NCBI GenBank assembly: GCA_963692955.1
Contig: OY843587.1
Coordinates: forward strand, 1,116,001-1,180,000
Reading direction: 5' to 3'
Length of the DNA stretch: 64,000 nt
DNA from: UBA5158 sp963692955
GTDB taxonomy: Bacteria; Pseudomonadota; Gammaproteobacteria; DSM-16500
Shown: in pieces, positions 52,609-62,097 of the stretch
Layout of the letters: every line of letters starts with the position of its first letter
How positions within the stretch are numbered: the first letter of the stretch is position 1
Translations under genes and position numbers: made by a program
The notes under the pieces: generated by a model
Seen by the model: only the letters and a program-made list of their open reading frames with translations
Database searches by the model: none
Told to the model about the DNA's origin: nothing

Positions 52609-53847
52609 ATGTCAATCATTACCAACACTACCAACCAACAGCTACCATTTTTCGCCACCACGCCCAAAGGCCTAGAGCTTTTACTCGTCGATGAATTACG
52701 CGCCTTAGGCATCACCACTGCCGCGGAAAAACTAGCGGGCGTTGAATTTACCGCAACCTTAGCTCAAGCTTACCAAGCCTGTTTATGGTCACGCTTAGCC
52801 AACCGTATCATTTTAAAATTGACAACGTTCCCCGCGGCGACCCCAGAGGCGCTTTACGCCGGCGTGCGCCGTATAGACTGGTCCAAGCATCTTGATCCAA
52901 ATAATACGCTCGCGGTAAATTTCGTTTCCGCGCAATCTAATATCACGCATACCTTATTCGGCGCGCAAACCGTTAAAGACGCGATCGTCGATCAATTCCG
53001 TGAAGAATATGACGCGCGCCCCAACGTCGAACGCATGCAGCCAGATTTAAGTATTAACCTCTATCTACACCGCGATCTCGCCACCGTCGGCATCGATCTA
53101 TCCGGCGATAGCCTGCATCGACGCAGCTACCGATTAGCTGGAGGCGAGGCGCCGTTAAAAGAAAACTTAGCCGCCGCCGTGTTGATCCGTGCCGGCTGGC
53201 CTAAAATTGCTGCTGCCGGCGGCATGTTGTTAGACCCCATGTGCGGCTCCGGCACACTGTTAATCGAAGGCGCGTTAATGGCGGCGAATATCGCGCCGGG
53301 TTTGCTGCGGGATTATTTTGGTTTTTTAAACTGGAAACAGCACCAGCCGGAGGTTTGGGAAGAGTTACTGCATGACGCGCAAACACGCGCTGACCAAGGT
53401 ATTTTAACGCTGCCCACGATTGTTGGTTATGACGCCGACCCCAATGCCATCCGCATCGCTTTCGAAAATATTGAACGCGCCGGCTTGCTAGGCCATATTC
53501 ACGTCGAAAAGCGCGAACTCGCGGAACTCATGCAAAAACCCAACGAAAAGCCCGGTTTAATCGCCGTTAATCCGCCCTATGGCGAGCGCCTAGGCGAGAT
53601 CGAAGACTTACAGCCCCTCTACACCTTGCTCGGCACGAAGTTCAAAGAGCAATTCGCTGGCTGGAACGCAGCTGTTTTCACGGGTAACCCCGACTTGGGT
53701 AAAGTCATGGGACTGCGCGCGAAAAAATTCTATTCACTTTTTAACGGCACTTTGCCTTGCAAATTGCTGCTATTCGACATCATTCCCGAGAAATTCATCG
53801 ACCGCAGCCGCCACCTTGACGCGGCCCAAAATGACACGCCCGAATAA
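52609..53847 (+). CDS. rlmL: 23S rRNA (guanine-N2) methyltransferase, RlmL part only
   Basis: From the ATG at 52609 (a GTG nine bases earlier is in frame) the product is 412 residues. A THUMP-like N-domain (FATTPKGLELLLVDELRALG) is followed by a Rossmann methyltransferase of the UPF0020 type: KENLAAAVLIRAGW, MLLDPMCGSGTLLIEGALMA, GYDADPNAIRIAFENIERAG, and the catalytic NPPYGERLGE. It modifies G2445 in 23S rRNA in E. coli. E. coli RlmKL is about 700 residues because a second (RlmK) methyltransferase domain is fused; that half is absent here, and the next gene is gyrA. Confidence 0.92.
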   Translation: MSIITNTTNQQLPFFATTPKGLELLLVDELRALGITTAAEKLAGVEFTATLAQAYQACLWSRLANRIILKLTTFPAATPEALYAGVRRIDWSKHLDPNNTLAVNFVSAQSNITHTLFGAQTVKDAIVDQFREEYDARPNVERMQPDLSINLYLHRDLATVGIDLSGDSLHRRSYRLAGGEAPLKENLAAAVLIRAGWPKIAAAGGMLLDPMCGSGTLLIEGALMAANIAPGLLRDYFGFLNWKQHQPEVWEELLHDAQTRADQGILTLPTIVGYDADPNAIRIAFENIERAGLLGHIHVEKRELAELMQKPNEKPGLIAVNPPYGERLGEIEDLQPLYTLLGTKFKEQFAGWNAAVFTGNPDLGKVMGLRAKKFYSLFNGTLPCKLLLFDIIPEKFIDRSRHLDAAQNDTPE

Positions 53848-53902
53848 GCTGTTTTGAATCGCATTTTCTGTCAGATTTTATCTGTTTCTGGGGCGCTACT
53901 CG

Positions 53903-53911
53903 TGGTATAAT
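53903..53911 (+). promoter_or_regulatory. Extended -10 promoter for gyrA
   Basis: TGGTATAAT is a perfect TATAAT with the TGn extension; the -35 region (TGTTTC) is poor, as is common with extended -10 promoters. It lies 66 bp before the gyrA start. Confidence 0.65.
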
Positions 53912-53976
53912 TTTGCGGTTTTAAAGAGTATTTTTTTCGCCCGTAAATGTTGCCTAAGAGCTAAGTTGAAGGACCT

Positions 53977-56556
53977 ATGGATACCCCAACCCCGATTGCC
54001 CGACAAGTTGAAAAAGTCAGTCTAGAAGCCGAATTAAAACAGTCCTATTTAGATTACGCGATGAGCGTTATCGTCGGCCGCGCGTTACCCGACGTGCGCG
54101 ACGGCTTAAAACCCGTGCACAGACGTGTTTTATTCGCCATGCATGAGCTGGGCAACGATTGGAATAAACCCCATAAGAAATCCGCCCGCGTGGTCGGTGA
54201 CGTGATCGGTAAATACCATCCGCACGGTGACACTGCCGTGTATGACACCATCGTGCGTATGGCGCAGCCTTTTTCCCTGCGTTACTTGCTGGTCGATGGG
54301 CAAGGGAACTTTGGTTCCGTAGACGGTGACTCCGCCGCGGCCATGCGTTACACCGAAATCCGTATGACCAAGTTGGCGCATGCTTTGCTGGCCGACTTGG
54401 AAAAAGAAACCGTAGACTTCGCTCCCAACTACGATGAAACCGAAATGATTCCTGTGGTGATGCCGACCCGCATCCCGAATTTATTAGTCAACGGCTCCTC
54501 GGGTATCGCGGTCGGTATGGCCACCAACATCCCGCCGCATAACTTGACTGAAGTCATTAATGCGACCGTCGCCGTGATTGATAACCCAGACTTGCCGTTA
54601 CTCGATATTTTGCAATATATCCCTGGCCCCGATTTTCCCACCGCCGGTATCATCCAAGGCCGATCGGGTATCGTCGAAGCTTACCGCACCGGCCGTGGCC
54701 GCGTTATCGTGCGCGCGAAAACCCATATCGAATCCGACGAAAAATCGAATAAAGAAAAAATCATCGTCACCGAATTGCCGTATCAAGTTAACAAAGCGCG
54801 CTTAATCGAGCGTATCGCTGAATTAGTAAAAGAAAAGAAAGTCGAAGGCATCACCGCGCTGCGCGATGAATCCGACAAGACCGGTATGCGCATCGTGATC
54901 GAAGTCCGCCGCAACGAAAATAGCGACGTTATCCTCAATAATTTATACGTGCAAACGCAATTGCAAACCGTTTACGGCATTAACATCGTCGCGCTCGTCG
55001 ATAATCAGCCGAAGATTTTAAACATCAAGCAATTGATCGAATACTTCATCCGCCACCGCCGTGAAGTCGTGACGCGCCGTTCGTTATTCGATTTACGCAA
55101 AGCCCGTGAACGCGCGCACATTTTAGAAGGCTTAGCAATCGCGTTGTCTAACATCGACGAAATGATCGTCATGATTAAGCAAGCGAAAGATTCCGCCGAA
55201 GCGAAAGCAAAATTAATGGGACGTCCCTGGGCGCCCGCGAAAGTCATCGACATTTTAACGCGCGCCGATCTAGACAACGCGCTAATCGAATCCATCGCCG
55301 GTTATGGTTTAAACGCCGATGGCTATCATCTCTCCCCCGAACAAGCGCAATCGATTTTAGACATGCGTTTGCACCGCTTAACGGGGTTAGAGCAAGATAA
55401 AATTATTTCCGAACACGCGGATTTAAAAAACTTAATCATCGATCTTTCCGAAATCGTCAATAGCTCCGTGCGGTTGATGAACGTCATCCGCGACGAATTA
55501 ATCGAAATCAAAGAACAATTCGGCGACGAACGCCGTACTGAAATCACGGAAAACGAATCCGATTTCAGCATGGAAGATTTACTACCTGAAGAAGATGTTG
55601 TCGTTACCATTTCCCACGAAGGCTATGCGAAAATTCAACCCGTCGAAACGTATCAAGCACAACACCGCGGCGGCAAAGGCAAATCCGCGACGAACATCAA
55701 AGAAGAAGATTTCATCGAGCATCTGCTGTTAGCTAACACGCACGATACGATTTTATGTTTTTCCAACAATGGCAAAGTGTATTGGCTCAAGGTCTATCAA
55801 TTGCCGCAAGCCAGCCGTAACGCGCGCGGCAAACCAATCATCAATTTATTGCCGCTGGCCGAAGGCGAACGTATTTCCGCCATTTTACCGATGCGCGAAT
55901 ACCGCGAAGACCATTATGTTTTCATGGCGACCTCAAACGGTACCGTGAAAAAAGTCGCGCTTACTGAATTTTCACGCCCACGTTCTTCCGGCATTATCGC
56001 GCTGGAATTAGCGGACAATGATCATCTTATTGGTGTTGCGATCACCGACGGTAATCATGAAGTCATGGTGTTTACCAATGCCGGCAAAGTGATCCGCTTC
56101 CATGAAACCAACGTCCGGCCGATGGGACGCACCGCTAGAGGCGTGCGCGGCGTCAAATTGCAAAAAGACCAACGCGCGATTTCTTTAGTCGTGATTTCTT
56201 CGAAAGGCGACATCTTAACCGCGACAGAATGTGGTTTCGGTAAGCGTACCCAAGTCGACGAATACCGCGTCACTGGGCGCGGTGGTCAAGGGGTGATTTC
56301 CATTCAAGTAAATGAGCGCAACGGTCAAGTCATCGGCGCGATTCAAGTGAACTCCGAAGATGAAGTCATGTTAATCAGCAATAAAGGCACGTTAGTGCGC
56401 GTTCCCGCGGCGGAAATTTCCCTGGTCGGACGCAACACGCAAGGCGTGCGCTTAATTCAATTAACCAACGAAGAAATGTTAGTGAGCTTAGAGCGTGTCG
56501 CCACCTTGCAAGACGCGACCGAAGCCGCGGCCGAAGAGGTAGGTGCTTCAGAATGA
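53977..56556 (+). CDS. gyrA: DNA gyrase subunit A
   Basis: 859 residues (E. coli 875). Catalytic Tyr in AAAMRYTEIRMTKLAHALLA, quinolone region KYHPHGDTAVYDTIVRMAQP, and the C-terminal beta-pinwheel with a GyrA box QHRGGKGKSA. It introduces negative supercoils with GyrB, which is not in the window. An AGGACC ribosome site precedes the ATG. The stop TGA overlaps the cmk start (ATGA). GC-rich codon usage compared with the ankyrin genes upstream. Confidence 0.98.
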   Translation: MDTPTPIARQVEKVSLEAELKQSYLDYAMSVIVGRALPDVRDGLKPVHRRVLFAMHELGNDWNKPHKKSARVVGDVIGKYHPHGDTAVYDTIVRMAQPFSLRYLLVDGQGNFGSVDGDSAAAMRYTEIRMTKLAHALLADLEKETVDFAPNYDETEMIPVVMPTRIPNLLVNGSSGIAVGMATNIPPHNLTEVINATVAVIDNPDLPLLDILQYIPGPDFPTAGIIQGRSGIVEAYRTGRGRVIVRAKTHIESDEKSNKEKIIVTELPYQVNKARLIERIAELVKEKKVEGITALRDESDKTGMRIVIEVRRNENSDVILNNLYVQTQLQTVYGINIVALVDNQPKILNIKQLIEYFIRHRREVVTRRSLFDLRKARERAHILEGLAIALSNIDEMIVMIKQAKDSAEAKAKLMGRPWAPAKVIDILTRADLDNALIESIAGYGLNADGYHLSPEQAQSILDMRLHRLTGLEQDKIISEHADLKNLIIDLSEIVNSSVRLMNVIRDELIEIKEQFGDERRTEITENESDFSMEDLLPEEDVVVTISHEGYAKIQPVETYQAQHRGGKGKSATNIKEEDFIEHLLLANTHDTILCFSNNGKVYWLKVYQLPQASRNARGKPIINLLPLAEGERISAILPMREYREDHYVFMATSNGTVKKVALTEFSRPRSSGIIALELADNDHLIGVAITDGNHEVMVFTNAGKVIRFHETNVRPMGRTARGVRGVKLQKDQRAISLVVISSKGDILTATECGFGKRTQVDEYRVTGRGGQGVISIQVNERNGQVIGAIQVNSEDEVMLISNKGTLVRVPAAEISLVGRNTQGVRLIQLTNEEMLVSLERVATLQDATEAAAEEVGASE

Positions 56557-57257
56557 CGTCATCCATACCCGTCATCACCATTGATGGCGCTGGCGGCACC
56601 GGAAAAGGGACAGTCTGCCATATCATCGCCGAAAAACTCGGTTGGAACTTGCTAGACAGCGGTGTGTTATACCGCGTGTTAGCGTTGGCCGCGGAAAAAA
56701 ATAACGTCGCATTGGACGATGAAATCCGTTTGCACCAGCTCGCGGAAAATCTCGATATCGCTTTTATCATCACGGAAATGAGCCATCCGCCGCAAATTTT
56801 TCTAGAAAATCATAACGTTACTCATACCATCCGCACGGAAAAAGTCGGTAACGCCGCCTCCAAAGTTTCCGCATTAGGCATGGTCAGAACGGCACTGTTA
56901 AGCCGCCAACGTGAATTTAGGCAAAAACCTGGCCTCGTCACCGATGGCCGCGACATGGGAACCGTGGTTTTTCCCGATGCGGAACTGAAAATATTTTTGA
57001 CCGCGACGCCAGAAGAACGTGCCAGGAGACGCTATAATCAGTTGAAGGATAAGCATGTTGATGTTAATCTAGTCAACCTTATCGAAGAGATGCGCGAACG
57101 TGATAAGCGTGACCACGAACGTGCGATTGCTCCTTTAAGACCGGCAACTGATGCGATCACCATTGCGACCGATGATAAGACGGTCTCTGAAGTCGTAGAA
57201 TGCATCATGAAGGAAGTCCGGAGAGTTTTTTCTGACACGTTGAAACCCAACGTGTAG
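56553..57257 (+). CDS. cmk: Cytidylate kinase
   Basis: 234 residues. P-loop TIDGAGGTGKGTVCHIIAEK (the Ser of the usual GPSGSGKGT is replaced), LLDSGVLYRVLALAA, and the CMP-binding VTDGRDMGTVVFPDAELKIF. It phosphorylates CMP and dCMP. ATGA overlap with gyrA; the rpsA gene follows, the common cmk-rpsA order. Confidence 0.96.
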   Translation: MTSSIPVITIDGAGGTGKGTVCHIIAEKLGWNLLDSGVLYRVLALAAEKNNVALDDEIRLHQLAENLDIAFIITEMSHPPQIFLENHNVTHTIRTEKVGNAASKVSALGMVRTALLSRQREFRQKPGLVTDGRDMGTVVFPDAELKIFLTATPEERARRRYNQLKDKHVDVNLVNLIEEMRERDKRDHERAIAPLRPATDAITIATDDKTVSEVVECIMKEVRRVFSDTLKPNV

Positions 57258-57388
57258 AACAAGAAATCCAGTGAGATTCCCGCTTTTTTGTGAAAATCTC
57301 GTGGTACTGCCATGGCTGGCAAGGCGCAGCTTAAGACCTTACAAACAAAAAATGGTGTTGAGTTGTTTTATTAATTTTAACTGTGTAA

Positions 57389-57414
57389 TAGATTTTTTTT
57401 CCAAAAAAAATCTA
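57389..57414 (+). promoter_or_regulatory. Perfect 12-bp palindrome in the rpsA leader, abutting the ribosome site
   Basis: TAGATTTTTTTT, CC, AAAAAAAATCTA is an uninterrupted inverted repeat; its last base is the first base of AGGAAAA, the rpsA ribosome site (start ATG at 57427). It could fold into an AU-rich hairpin beside the ribosome site and bind S1, an analogue of known rpsA autoregulation. Confidence 0.6.
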
Positions 57415-57426
57415 GGAAAATAAATT

Positions 57427-59142
57427 ATGTCTATGGGCGAAAGCTTTGCGCAACTGTTTGAAGAAAGTTTAAATGAAAGTCCAATGGTTCCAGGTGCAAT
57501 TATCAATGGAACAATCATCCGCATCGAACCAGACTATATCGTCGTCAGTGCTGGTTTAAAATCCGAATCCATTATCCCCATCGAACAATTTTATAATGAA
57601 CGCGGCGAGCTAGAAGCAACCGTCGGCGCTACCATTAAAGTTGCGTTAGATTCCGTGGAAGATGGCTTTGGTACGACACGTTTATCACGTGAACGCGCAA
57701 AGCGCTTAGAATCCTGGATTTCCTTAGAAGAAGCCTACGAGAAAAAAGAAACCGTACGCGGCGTGATTCAAGGCCGTGTCAAAGGCGGATTTACCGTTGA
57801 AATTAATAAAATCAGAGCGTTTTTACCCGGCTCACTCGTCGATGTGAAACCCGTCCGCGATCCAGAATCGTTGGAAGGCAAAGAATTCGATTTCAAAGTT
57901 ATTAAAATCGACGCGAAAAGAAATAACATCGTCGTCTCACGCCGCTTAGTGATGGAAGCTGAGAACAGCGTCGAACGCGAAGCGTTACTCGAAAACTTGA
58001 GTGAAGGCGATGAAGTGAAAGGTATCGTGAAGAACTTGACCGACTACGGCGCATTCATCGATTTAGGCGGCGTCGACGGCTTGTTGCATATCACTGACAT
58101 GTCTTGGAAGCGCATCAAGCACCCAAGCGAAATCCTCACGATTGGCGATGAAATCAAAGTGAAGATTTTGAAATTCGACCGCACCAACGCGCGCGTGTCC
58201 TTAGGCTTGAAGCAATTAGGCGAAGATCCATGGGCCGATATCAGCAACCGCTATCCGATCGGCAAACGCTTAACCGGCAAAGTCACGAACATCACCGATT
58301 ACGGCTGTTTCGTTGAAATTGAAGAAGGCATCGAAGGTTTAGTCCACGTTTCTGAAATGGATTGGACGAACAAAAATATCAACCCAAATAAAGTCGTGCA
58401 TTTAGGTCAAGAAGTCGAAGTGATCGTGTTGGATATCGACAGCGACCGCCGCCGTATCTCCTTAGGCTTGAAGCAATGCACACCGAACCCTTGGGAAGAG
58501 TTCGCCAGTCATCATCAAAAGAACGACAAGATTTCCGGCAAAATCAAATCTATTACTGACTTTGGTATCTTCATCGGTCTCGATGGCGGTATTGATGGTT
58601 TGATCCACTTGTCCGATGTCTCTTGGAACGAAGCGGAAGCGCAAGAAGCCGTACGTAAATTCCAAAAAGGCGACGAATTGGAAACGGTCATTTTGGCGAT
58701 CGACGCTGAACGTGAACGCATCTCTTTAGGCTTGAAGCAATTAGCTGACGATCCAGTCGCGAACTTCCTAAATGACAATGAAAAGGGTAGTGTCGTTACT
58801 GGTACCGTCGTTGAAGTAGACGCTAAAGGCGCTTCCATCGAATTAGCTCCGAACGTGCATGGCGCGTTGCGCGCTAGCGAAATTTCGGCGGAAAAAGTCG
58901 ATGACGCGCGCACCAAGCTCAACGTCGGCGACACCATCGAAGCGAAAATCATTGGTACGGACCGAAAGACCCATACCATTACGCTTTCCATGAAGTCCAA
59001 AGACGCTCCGGCTAAGAAAGCGAAAGCGGCGACGACCACGACAGCAGCTAAGAAGAAAGAAAAAACCGAAGGTAGTTCATTAAAGACGACCTTAGGTGAT
59101 TTGTTCAAAGAAAAAATGAGTAATCAAGATAACGAAAAATAA
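57427..59142 (+). CDS. rpsA: 30S ribosomal protein S1
   Basis: 571 residues (E. coli 557) with six S1 domains: two N-terminal (VPGAIINGTIIRIEPDYIVV, ETVRGVIQGRVKGGFTVEIN) and four C-terminal RNA-binding repeats (VKGIVKNLTDYGAFIDLGGV, LTGKVTNITDYGCFVEIEEG, ISGKIKSITDFGIFIGLDGG, VTGTVVEVDAKGASIELAPN). A Lys/Ala/Thr-rich C-terminal linker and tail (KKAKAATTTTAAKKK) lengthens it. S1 unwinds mRNA at initiation. It is preceded by the palindromic leader and ends at a strong terminator. Confidence 0.98.
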   Translation: MSMGESFAQLFEESLNESPMVPGAIINGTIIRIEPDYIVVSAGLKSESIIPIEQFYNERGELEATVGATIKVALDSVEDGFGTTRLSRERAKRLESWISLEEAYEKKETVRGVIQGRVKGGFTVEINKIRAFLPGSLVDVKPVRDPESLEGKEFDFKVIKIDAKRNNIVVSRRLVMEAENSVEREALLENLSEGDEVKGIVKNLTDYGAFIDLGGVDGLLHITDMSWKRIKHPSEILTIGDEIKVKILKFDRTNARVSLGLKQLGEDPWADISNRYPIGKRLTGKVTNITDYGCFVEIEEGIEGLVHVSEMDWTNKNINPNKVVHLGQEVEVIVLDIDSDRRRISLGLKQCTPNPWEEFASHHQKNDKISGKIKSITDFGIFIGLDGGIDGLIHLSDVSWNEAEAQEAVRKFQKGDELETVILAIDAERERISLGLKQLADDPVANFLNDNEKGSVVTGTVVEVDAKGASIELAPNVHGALRASEISAEKVDDARTKLNVGDTIEAKIIGTDRKTHTITLSMKSKDAPAKKAKAATTTTAAKKKEKTEGSSLKTTLGDLFKEKMSNQDNEK

Positions 59143-59170
59143 GCTTTACCCGTTATTTTGGCCAAACCGG

Positions 59171-59208
59171 AACGGTATCTGCAGAGTTTGCAAGATACCG
59201 TTTTTTTT
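59171..59208 (+). terminator. Strong rho-independent terminator after rpsA
   Basis: AACGGTATCT pairs with AGATACCGTT (59193-59202) around a loop with an inner GCA/TGC pair, followed by T8 (59201-59208). Confidence 0.95.
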
Positions 59209-59306
59209 GTGGACTGTGATAAACTATCTACGTCCTGTGTTAACCTGCGAAAAACAAAGACCTAGGGAATAGGGTTAAGAAAAAATATTTTAAGGGAGCC
59301 AACAGC

Positions 59307-59597
59307 TTGCGTATCTTTAGTGTGATTTTAATATTATTAATTGTGTTACTCGGTGTGACGTTTTCCACCCTCAACGCGCAGAGCGTCGATTTCAATTATT
59401 ACATCAACACCCGCACCATGCCGTTATCCGTGTTATTAGCGGGGACGTTCGCGATCGGTTGTTTGATTGGGATTTTAGTTTGCGTATGGATGTTAGTAAA
59501 AATTAAAGTAAAGAATTTTCAATTAGCCCAACGGTTAAAGATGGCGGAAAAAGAAATTGAAAACTTACGTGCGATTCCCTTACAGGATAATCCATAA
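59307..59597 (+). CDS. lapA: Lipopolysaccharide assembly protein LapA
   Basis: 96 residues starting at TTG 59307, with AAGGGAG upstream. Two membrane segments (FSVILILLIVLLGVTFSTLN and FAIGCLIGILVCVWMLVKIK) and a short cytoplasmic helix, the LapA (DUF1049) form. With LapB it controls LpxC stability and LPS assembly at the inner membrane. Its stop TAA is adjacent to the lapB ATG. Confidence 0.93.
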   Translation: MRIFSVILILLIVLLGVTFSTLNAQSVDFNYYINTRTMPLSVLLAGTFAIGCLIGILVCVWMLVKIKVKNFQLAQRLKMAEKEIENLRAIPLQDNP

Positions 59598-60761
59598 ATG
59601 ACAATCGACGGCTTTTTATTAATTATCGTAGCGATACTGTTAGCGTGGTATCTCGGCCGCTTATCGCACGACAAAAAGCCTCTCACCCAAAAAGTTAATT
59701 TACCCCGCGACTATTTAGTCGGTTTAAATTTTTTATTAAACGAAGAGCCGGACAAAGCCGTCGATATTTTTATAAAAATGCTGGAAGTCGATAGCAGCAC
59801 CGTCGAAACCCACTTAGCCGTCGGCAAATTATTCCGCCGCCGCGGCGAAGTCGACCGCGCGATCCGCATCCATCAAAACTTAATCGCGCGTCCGCAGCTT
59901 GCTAAAGTTTACAAAGACCAATCTATGTTTGAATTAGGTCAAGATTATTTACGCGCAGGCATGTTAGACCGTGCGGAAAAAGTTTTTTTAGACGTCGTGG
60001 TTTTCAAAGAATACGCCGTTCCCGCCATGCGCGCGTTATTAGATATTTATCAACAAGAAAAGAGCTGGCATAACGCGATCAAAATCGCGACCAAACTAGC
60101 GGTAGCGACCAAGACCAACATGCAGCCGGTGATCGCGCATTATTTTTGTGAATTAGCCGATGTGGCTATCAACAAAGGTCAAGCACAACAAGCACAAGAA
60201 TTTTTACGCGAAGCATTAGACATAGACATCCAATGCGTGCGTGGCAGTTTGATGCTAGCGAATTTTTACATTAAACGCTGCGAATACAAACCTGCGTTAA
60301 AAACGTTAAAGCGCATCAAAGATCAAGACCCGAATTATTTATCCGAAGCGATAGACTTACTCGCCGTCTGCTATGAAAAATTAAATAAAGAAAAAAAGAT
60401 GGTCGCGTACTTAATGAGAGTCTTAGAAGAGTACCCGAAAATTCCGGTAGTGTTGATACTCTCCGAGCGCATCAGACAATGGAAAGGCGACAAAGTCGCC
60501 GCGAATTTTGTCGCGGATTACATACGTAGATACCCATCGATCGGCGGCTTACATTTATTTATAAATTTATATCTATCGAACACCGAAGGCCGCGCGCGCG
60601 AAGACTTGTTGATTTTGCAAGGCTTGACTGGAAAGTTATTACAGGACAAACCCGATTATCAATGCATTTCATGCGGCTTTTCCGGCAAGTCATTGCATTG
60701 GCAATGCCCGGGCTGCAAACATTGGAGTTCAGTCAAACCCGTCCACAGCCTGGAAGCCTAA
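59598..60761 (+). CDS. lapB: Lipopolysaccharide assembly protein LapB
   Basis: 387 residues (E. coli 389). An N-terminal membrane anchor (GFLLIIVAILLAWYLGRLS), nine or so TPR units (VETHLAVGKLFRRRGEVDRA, RAEKVFLDVVVFKEYAVPAM and others), and a C-terminal rubredoxin-like zinc site (YQCISCGFSGKSLHWQCPGC). LapB recruits FtsH to LpxC and coordinates LPS synthesis with transport. Immediately follows lapA. A dusA gene starts one base after its stop. Confidence 0.96.
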   Translation: MTIDGFLLIIVAILLAWYLGRLSHDKKPLTQKVNLPRDYLVGLNFLLNEEPDKAVDIFIKMLEVDSSTVETHLAVGKLFRRRGEVDRAIRIHQNLIARPQLAKVYKDQSMFELGQDYLRAGMLDRAEKVFLDVVVFKEYAVPAMRALLDIYQQEKSWHNAIKIATKLAVATKTNMQPVIAHYFCELADVAINKGQAQQAQEFLREALDIDIQCVRGSLMLANFYIKRCEYKPALKTLKRIKDQDPNYLSEAIDLLAVCYEKLNKEKKMVAYLMRVLEEYPKIPVVLILSERIRQWKGDKVAANFVADYIRRYPSIGGLHLFINLYLSNTEGRAREDLLILQGLTGKLLQDKPDYQCISCGFSGKSLHWQCPGCKHWSSVKPVHSLEA

Positions 60762-60762
60762 C

Positions 60763-61749
60763 ATGGCGGCCGCTATCGACAGACGAATTGCCGTTGCGCC
60801 GATGATGGATTGGACCGACCGCCATGACAGATATTTTTTAAGATTAATCGCGCCGCACGTGTTGCTATACACCGAAATGATCACCACCGGCGCATTAATT
60901 TACGGCGATTACGAACGTTTCTTAGCCTTCGATAAACTCGAACATCCCGTCGCGCTACAACTTGGCGGAAGCGAACCTGCGGCGCTAGCAACCTGCGCGA
61001 AGTTAGGTGAAGACTTCGGATATGATGAAATAAATTTAAATGTGGGCTGTCCGAGTGACAGAGTGAAGTCCGGTAGATTTGGCGCGTGCTTGATGCTGGA
61101 CCCGGCACTAGTCGCGGAATGTATCGCGGCGATGTTAGCCGTAGTAAAAATTCCGGTGACTGTCAAATGCCGGATAGGCGTAGACGAAAAAGATTCGTAT
61201 GAAGATTTAAAACGTTTCATTGCGGTGGTTGCCGCCGCTGGCTGTGAAGTTTTCATTATTCACGCGCGTAAAGCTTGGTTGAGTGGCTTAAGCCCCAAAC
61301 AAAACCGTGAAATACCGCCGTTAAAGTATGAAGTCGTGCAAGCGATCAAAAAAGATTTCCCGCAGTTAACGATTATCGTCAATGGTGGGATAGGGGAGTT
61401 ATCGCAAGTCGAAGAGCATTTAGAACATGTTGACGGCGTCATGATTGGCCGTGCAGCGTATACCAATCCGTATTTTTTAGCGGAACTTGAAAAAAAGATT
61501 TTTTCATCGGCTGCGGATGTAGTGACAAGACATGAAGTGATAGCGAAGTTGATTCCGTATTTGGAGAACCAACTGGAGAAAAAAGTAAAATTGTCGAGTA
61601 TGACCCGACATATTTTAGGATTATTCCAGGGAGAACCAGGCGCAAAACTATGGCGCCGGCATTTGAGTGAAAATGCATGGAAGAATGGCGTAGGGATTGA
61701 TGTAGTAGAAACAGCGTTAGAATTCACAAAAAAGTTTAAAACAAATTAA
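60763..61749 (+). CDS. dusA: tRNA-dihydrouridine(20/20a) synthase
   Basis: 328 residues. FMN TIM barrel with VAPMMDWTDRHDRYFLRLIA, MITTGALIYGDYERFLAF, NLNVGCPSDRVKSGRFGACL (catalytic Cys) and TVKCRIGVDEKDSYEDLKRF. The GDYERFLAF and KAWLSGLSPKQNREIPPLKY segments identify DusA within the Dus family. It reduces U20/U20a of tRNA D-loops. It begins one base after lapB (TAACATG). Confidence 0.96.
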   Translation: MAAAIDRRIAVAPMMDWTDRHDRYFLRLIAPHVLLYTEMITTGALIYGDYERFLAFDKLEHPVALQLGGSEPAALATCAKLGEDFGYDEINLNVGCPSDRVKSGRFGACLMLDPALVAECIAAMLAVVKIPVTVKCRIGVDEKDSYEDLKRFIAVVAAAGCEVFIIHARKAWLSGLSPKQNREIPPLKYEVVQAIKKDFPQLTIIVNGGIGELSQVEEHLEHVDGVMIGRAAYTNPYFLAELEKKIFSSAADVVTRHEVIAKLIPYLENQLEKKVKLSSMTRHILGLFQGEPGAKLWRRHLSENAWKNGVGIDVVETALEFTKKFKTN

Positions 61750-61773
61750 AATATTTTATTAAGGTGCTCAGTT

Positions 61774-62043
61774 ATGAATGGTCTTGCAGCGATAGATTTT
61801 GCGGATGTGGTTGGAATAGTAGGCGTCGTGATGATTTTGATCGCGTATTATTTTTTAAGTGTTGGGAAGTGGATTTCGGATAGTATGGTTTATCAAGTGC
61901 TGAATTTTCTTGGTGCGTGGTTGATATTGTTTTCGCTTTATTTTCATTGGAATTTAAGTTCAGTGGTGATTGAGGTAGCGTGGATTGTGATTAGCGTTAT
62001 GGGTATGGTTAGAGTGGTTAGGTTGAGGAAGATAGTTGGGTAG
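61774..62043 (+). CDS. Small membrane protein of the CBU_0592 type
   Basis: 89 residues with three membrane segments (DVVGIVGVVMILIAYYFLSV, VYQVLNFLGAWLILFSLYFH, VVIEVAWIVISVMGMVRVVR). The pattern (VGIxGVxxIxIAYxxL..GK..SDSxxYQxLNxxGAxLIxxSLxFxxNxxSxxIExxWIxIS) is that of the CBU_0592-like family, named from Coxiella. Function unknown. An AAGGTGC ribosome site precedes it; a terminator follows. Confidence 0.85.
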   Translation: MNGLAAIDFADVVGIVGVVMILIAYYFLSVGKWISDSMVYQVLNFLGAWLILFSLYFHWNLSSVVIEVAWIVISVMGMVRVVRLRKIVG

Positions 62044-62064
62044 TGAGTTTTTGGTTGTGGAAAG

Positions 62065-62097
62065 AAGGCCAGTGGTGATATCTACTGGCCTTTTTTT
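62065..62097 (+). terminator. Rho-independent terminator
   Basis: AAGGCCAGT (62065-62073) pairs with ACTGGCCTT (62084-62092) around a 10-nt loop; T7 runs 62091-62097. It lies between two convergent genes; the minus-strand gene reads into it from the other side. Confidence 0.92.

Noticed and set aside
54190..54250. Thr at the GyrA position equal to E. coli Ser83 as a quinolone resistance change
   Set aside because: Thr is the natural residue there in many bacteria; Asp87 is unchanged, so no resistance claim can be made.
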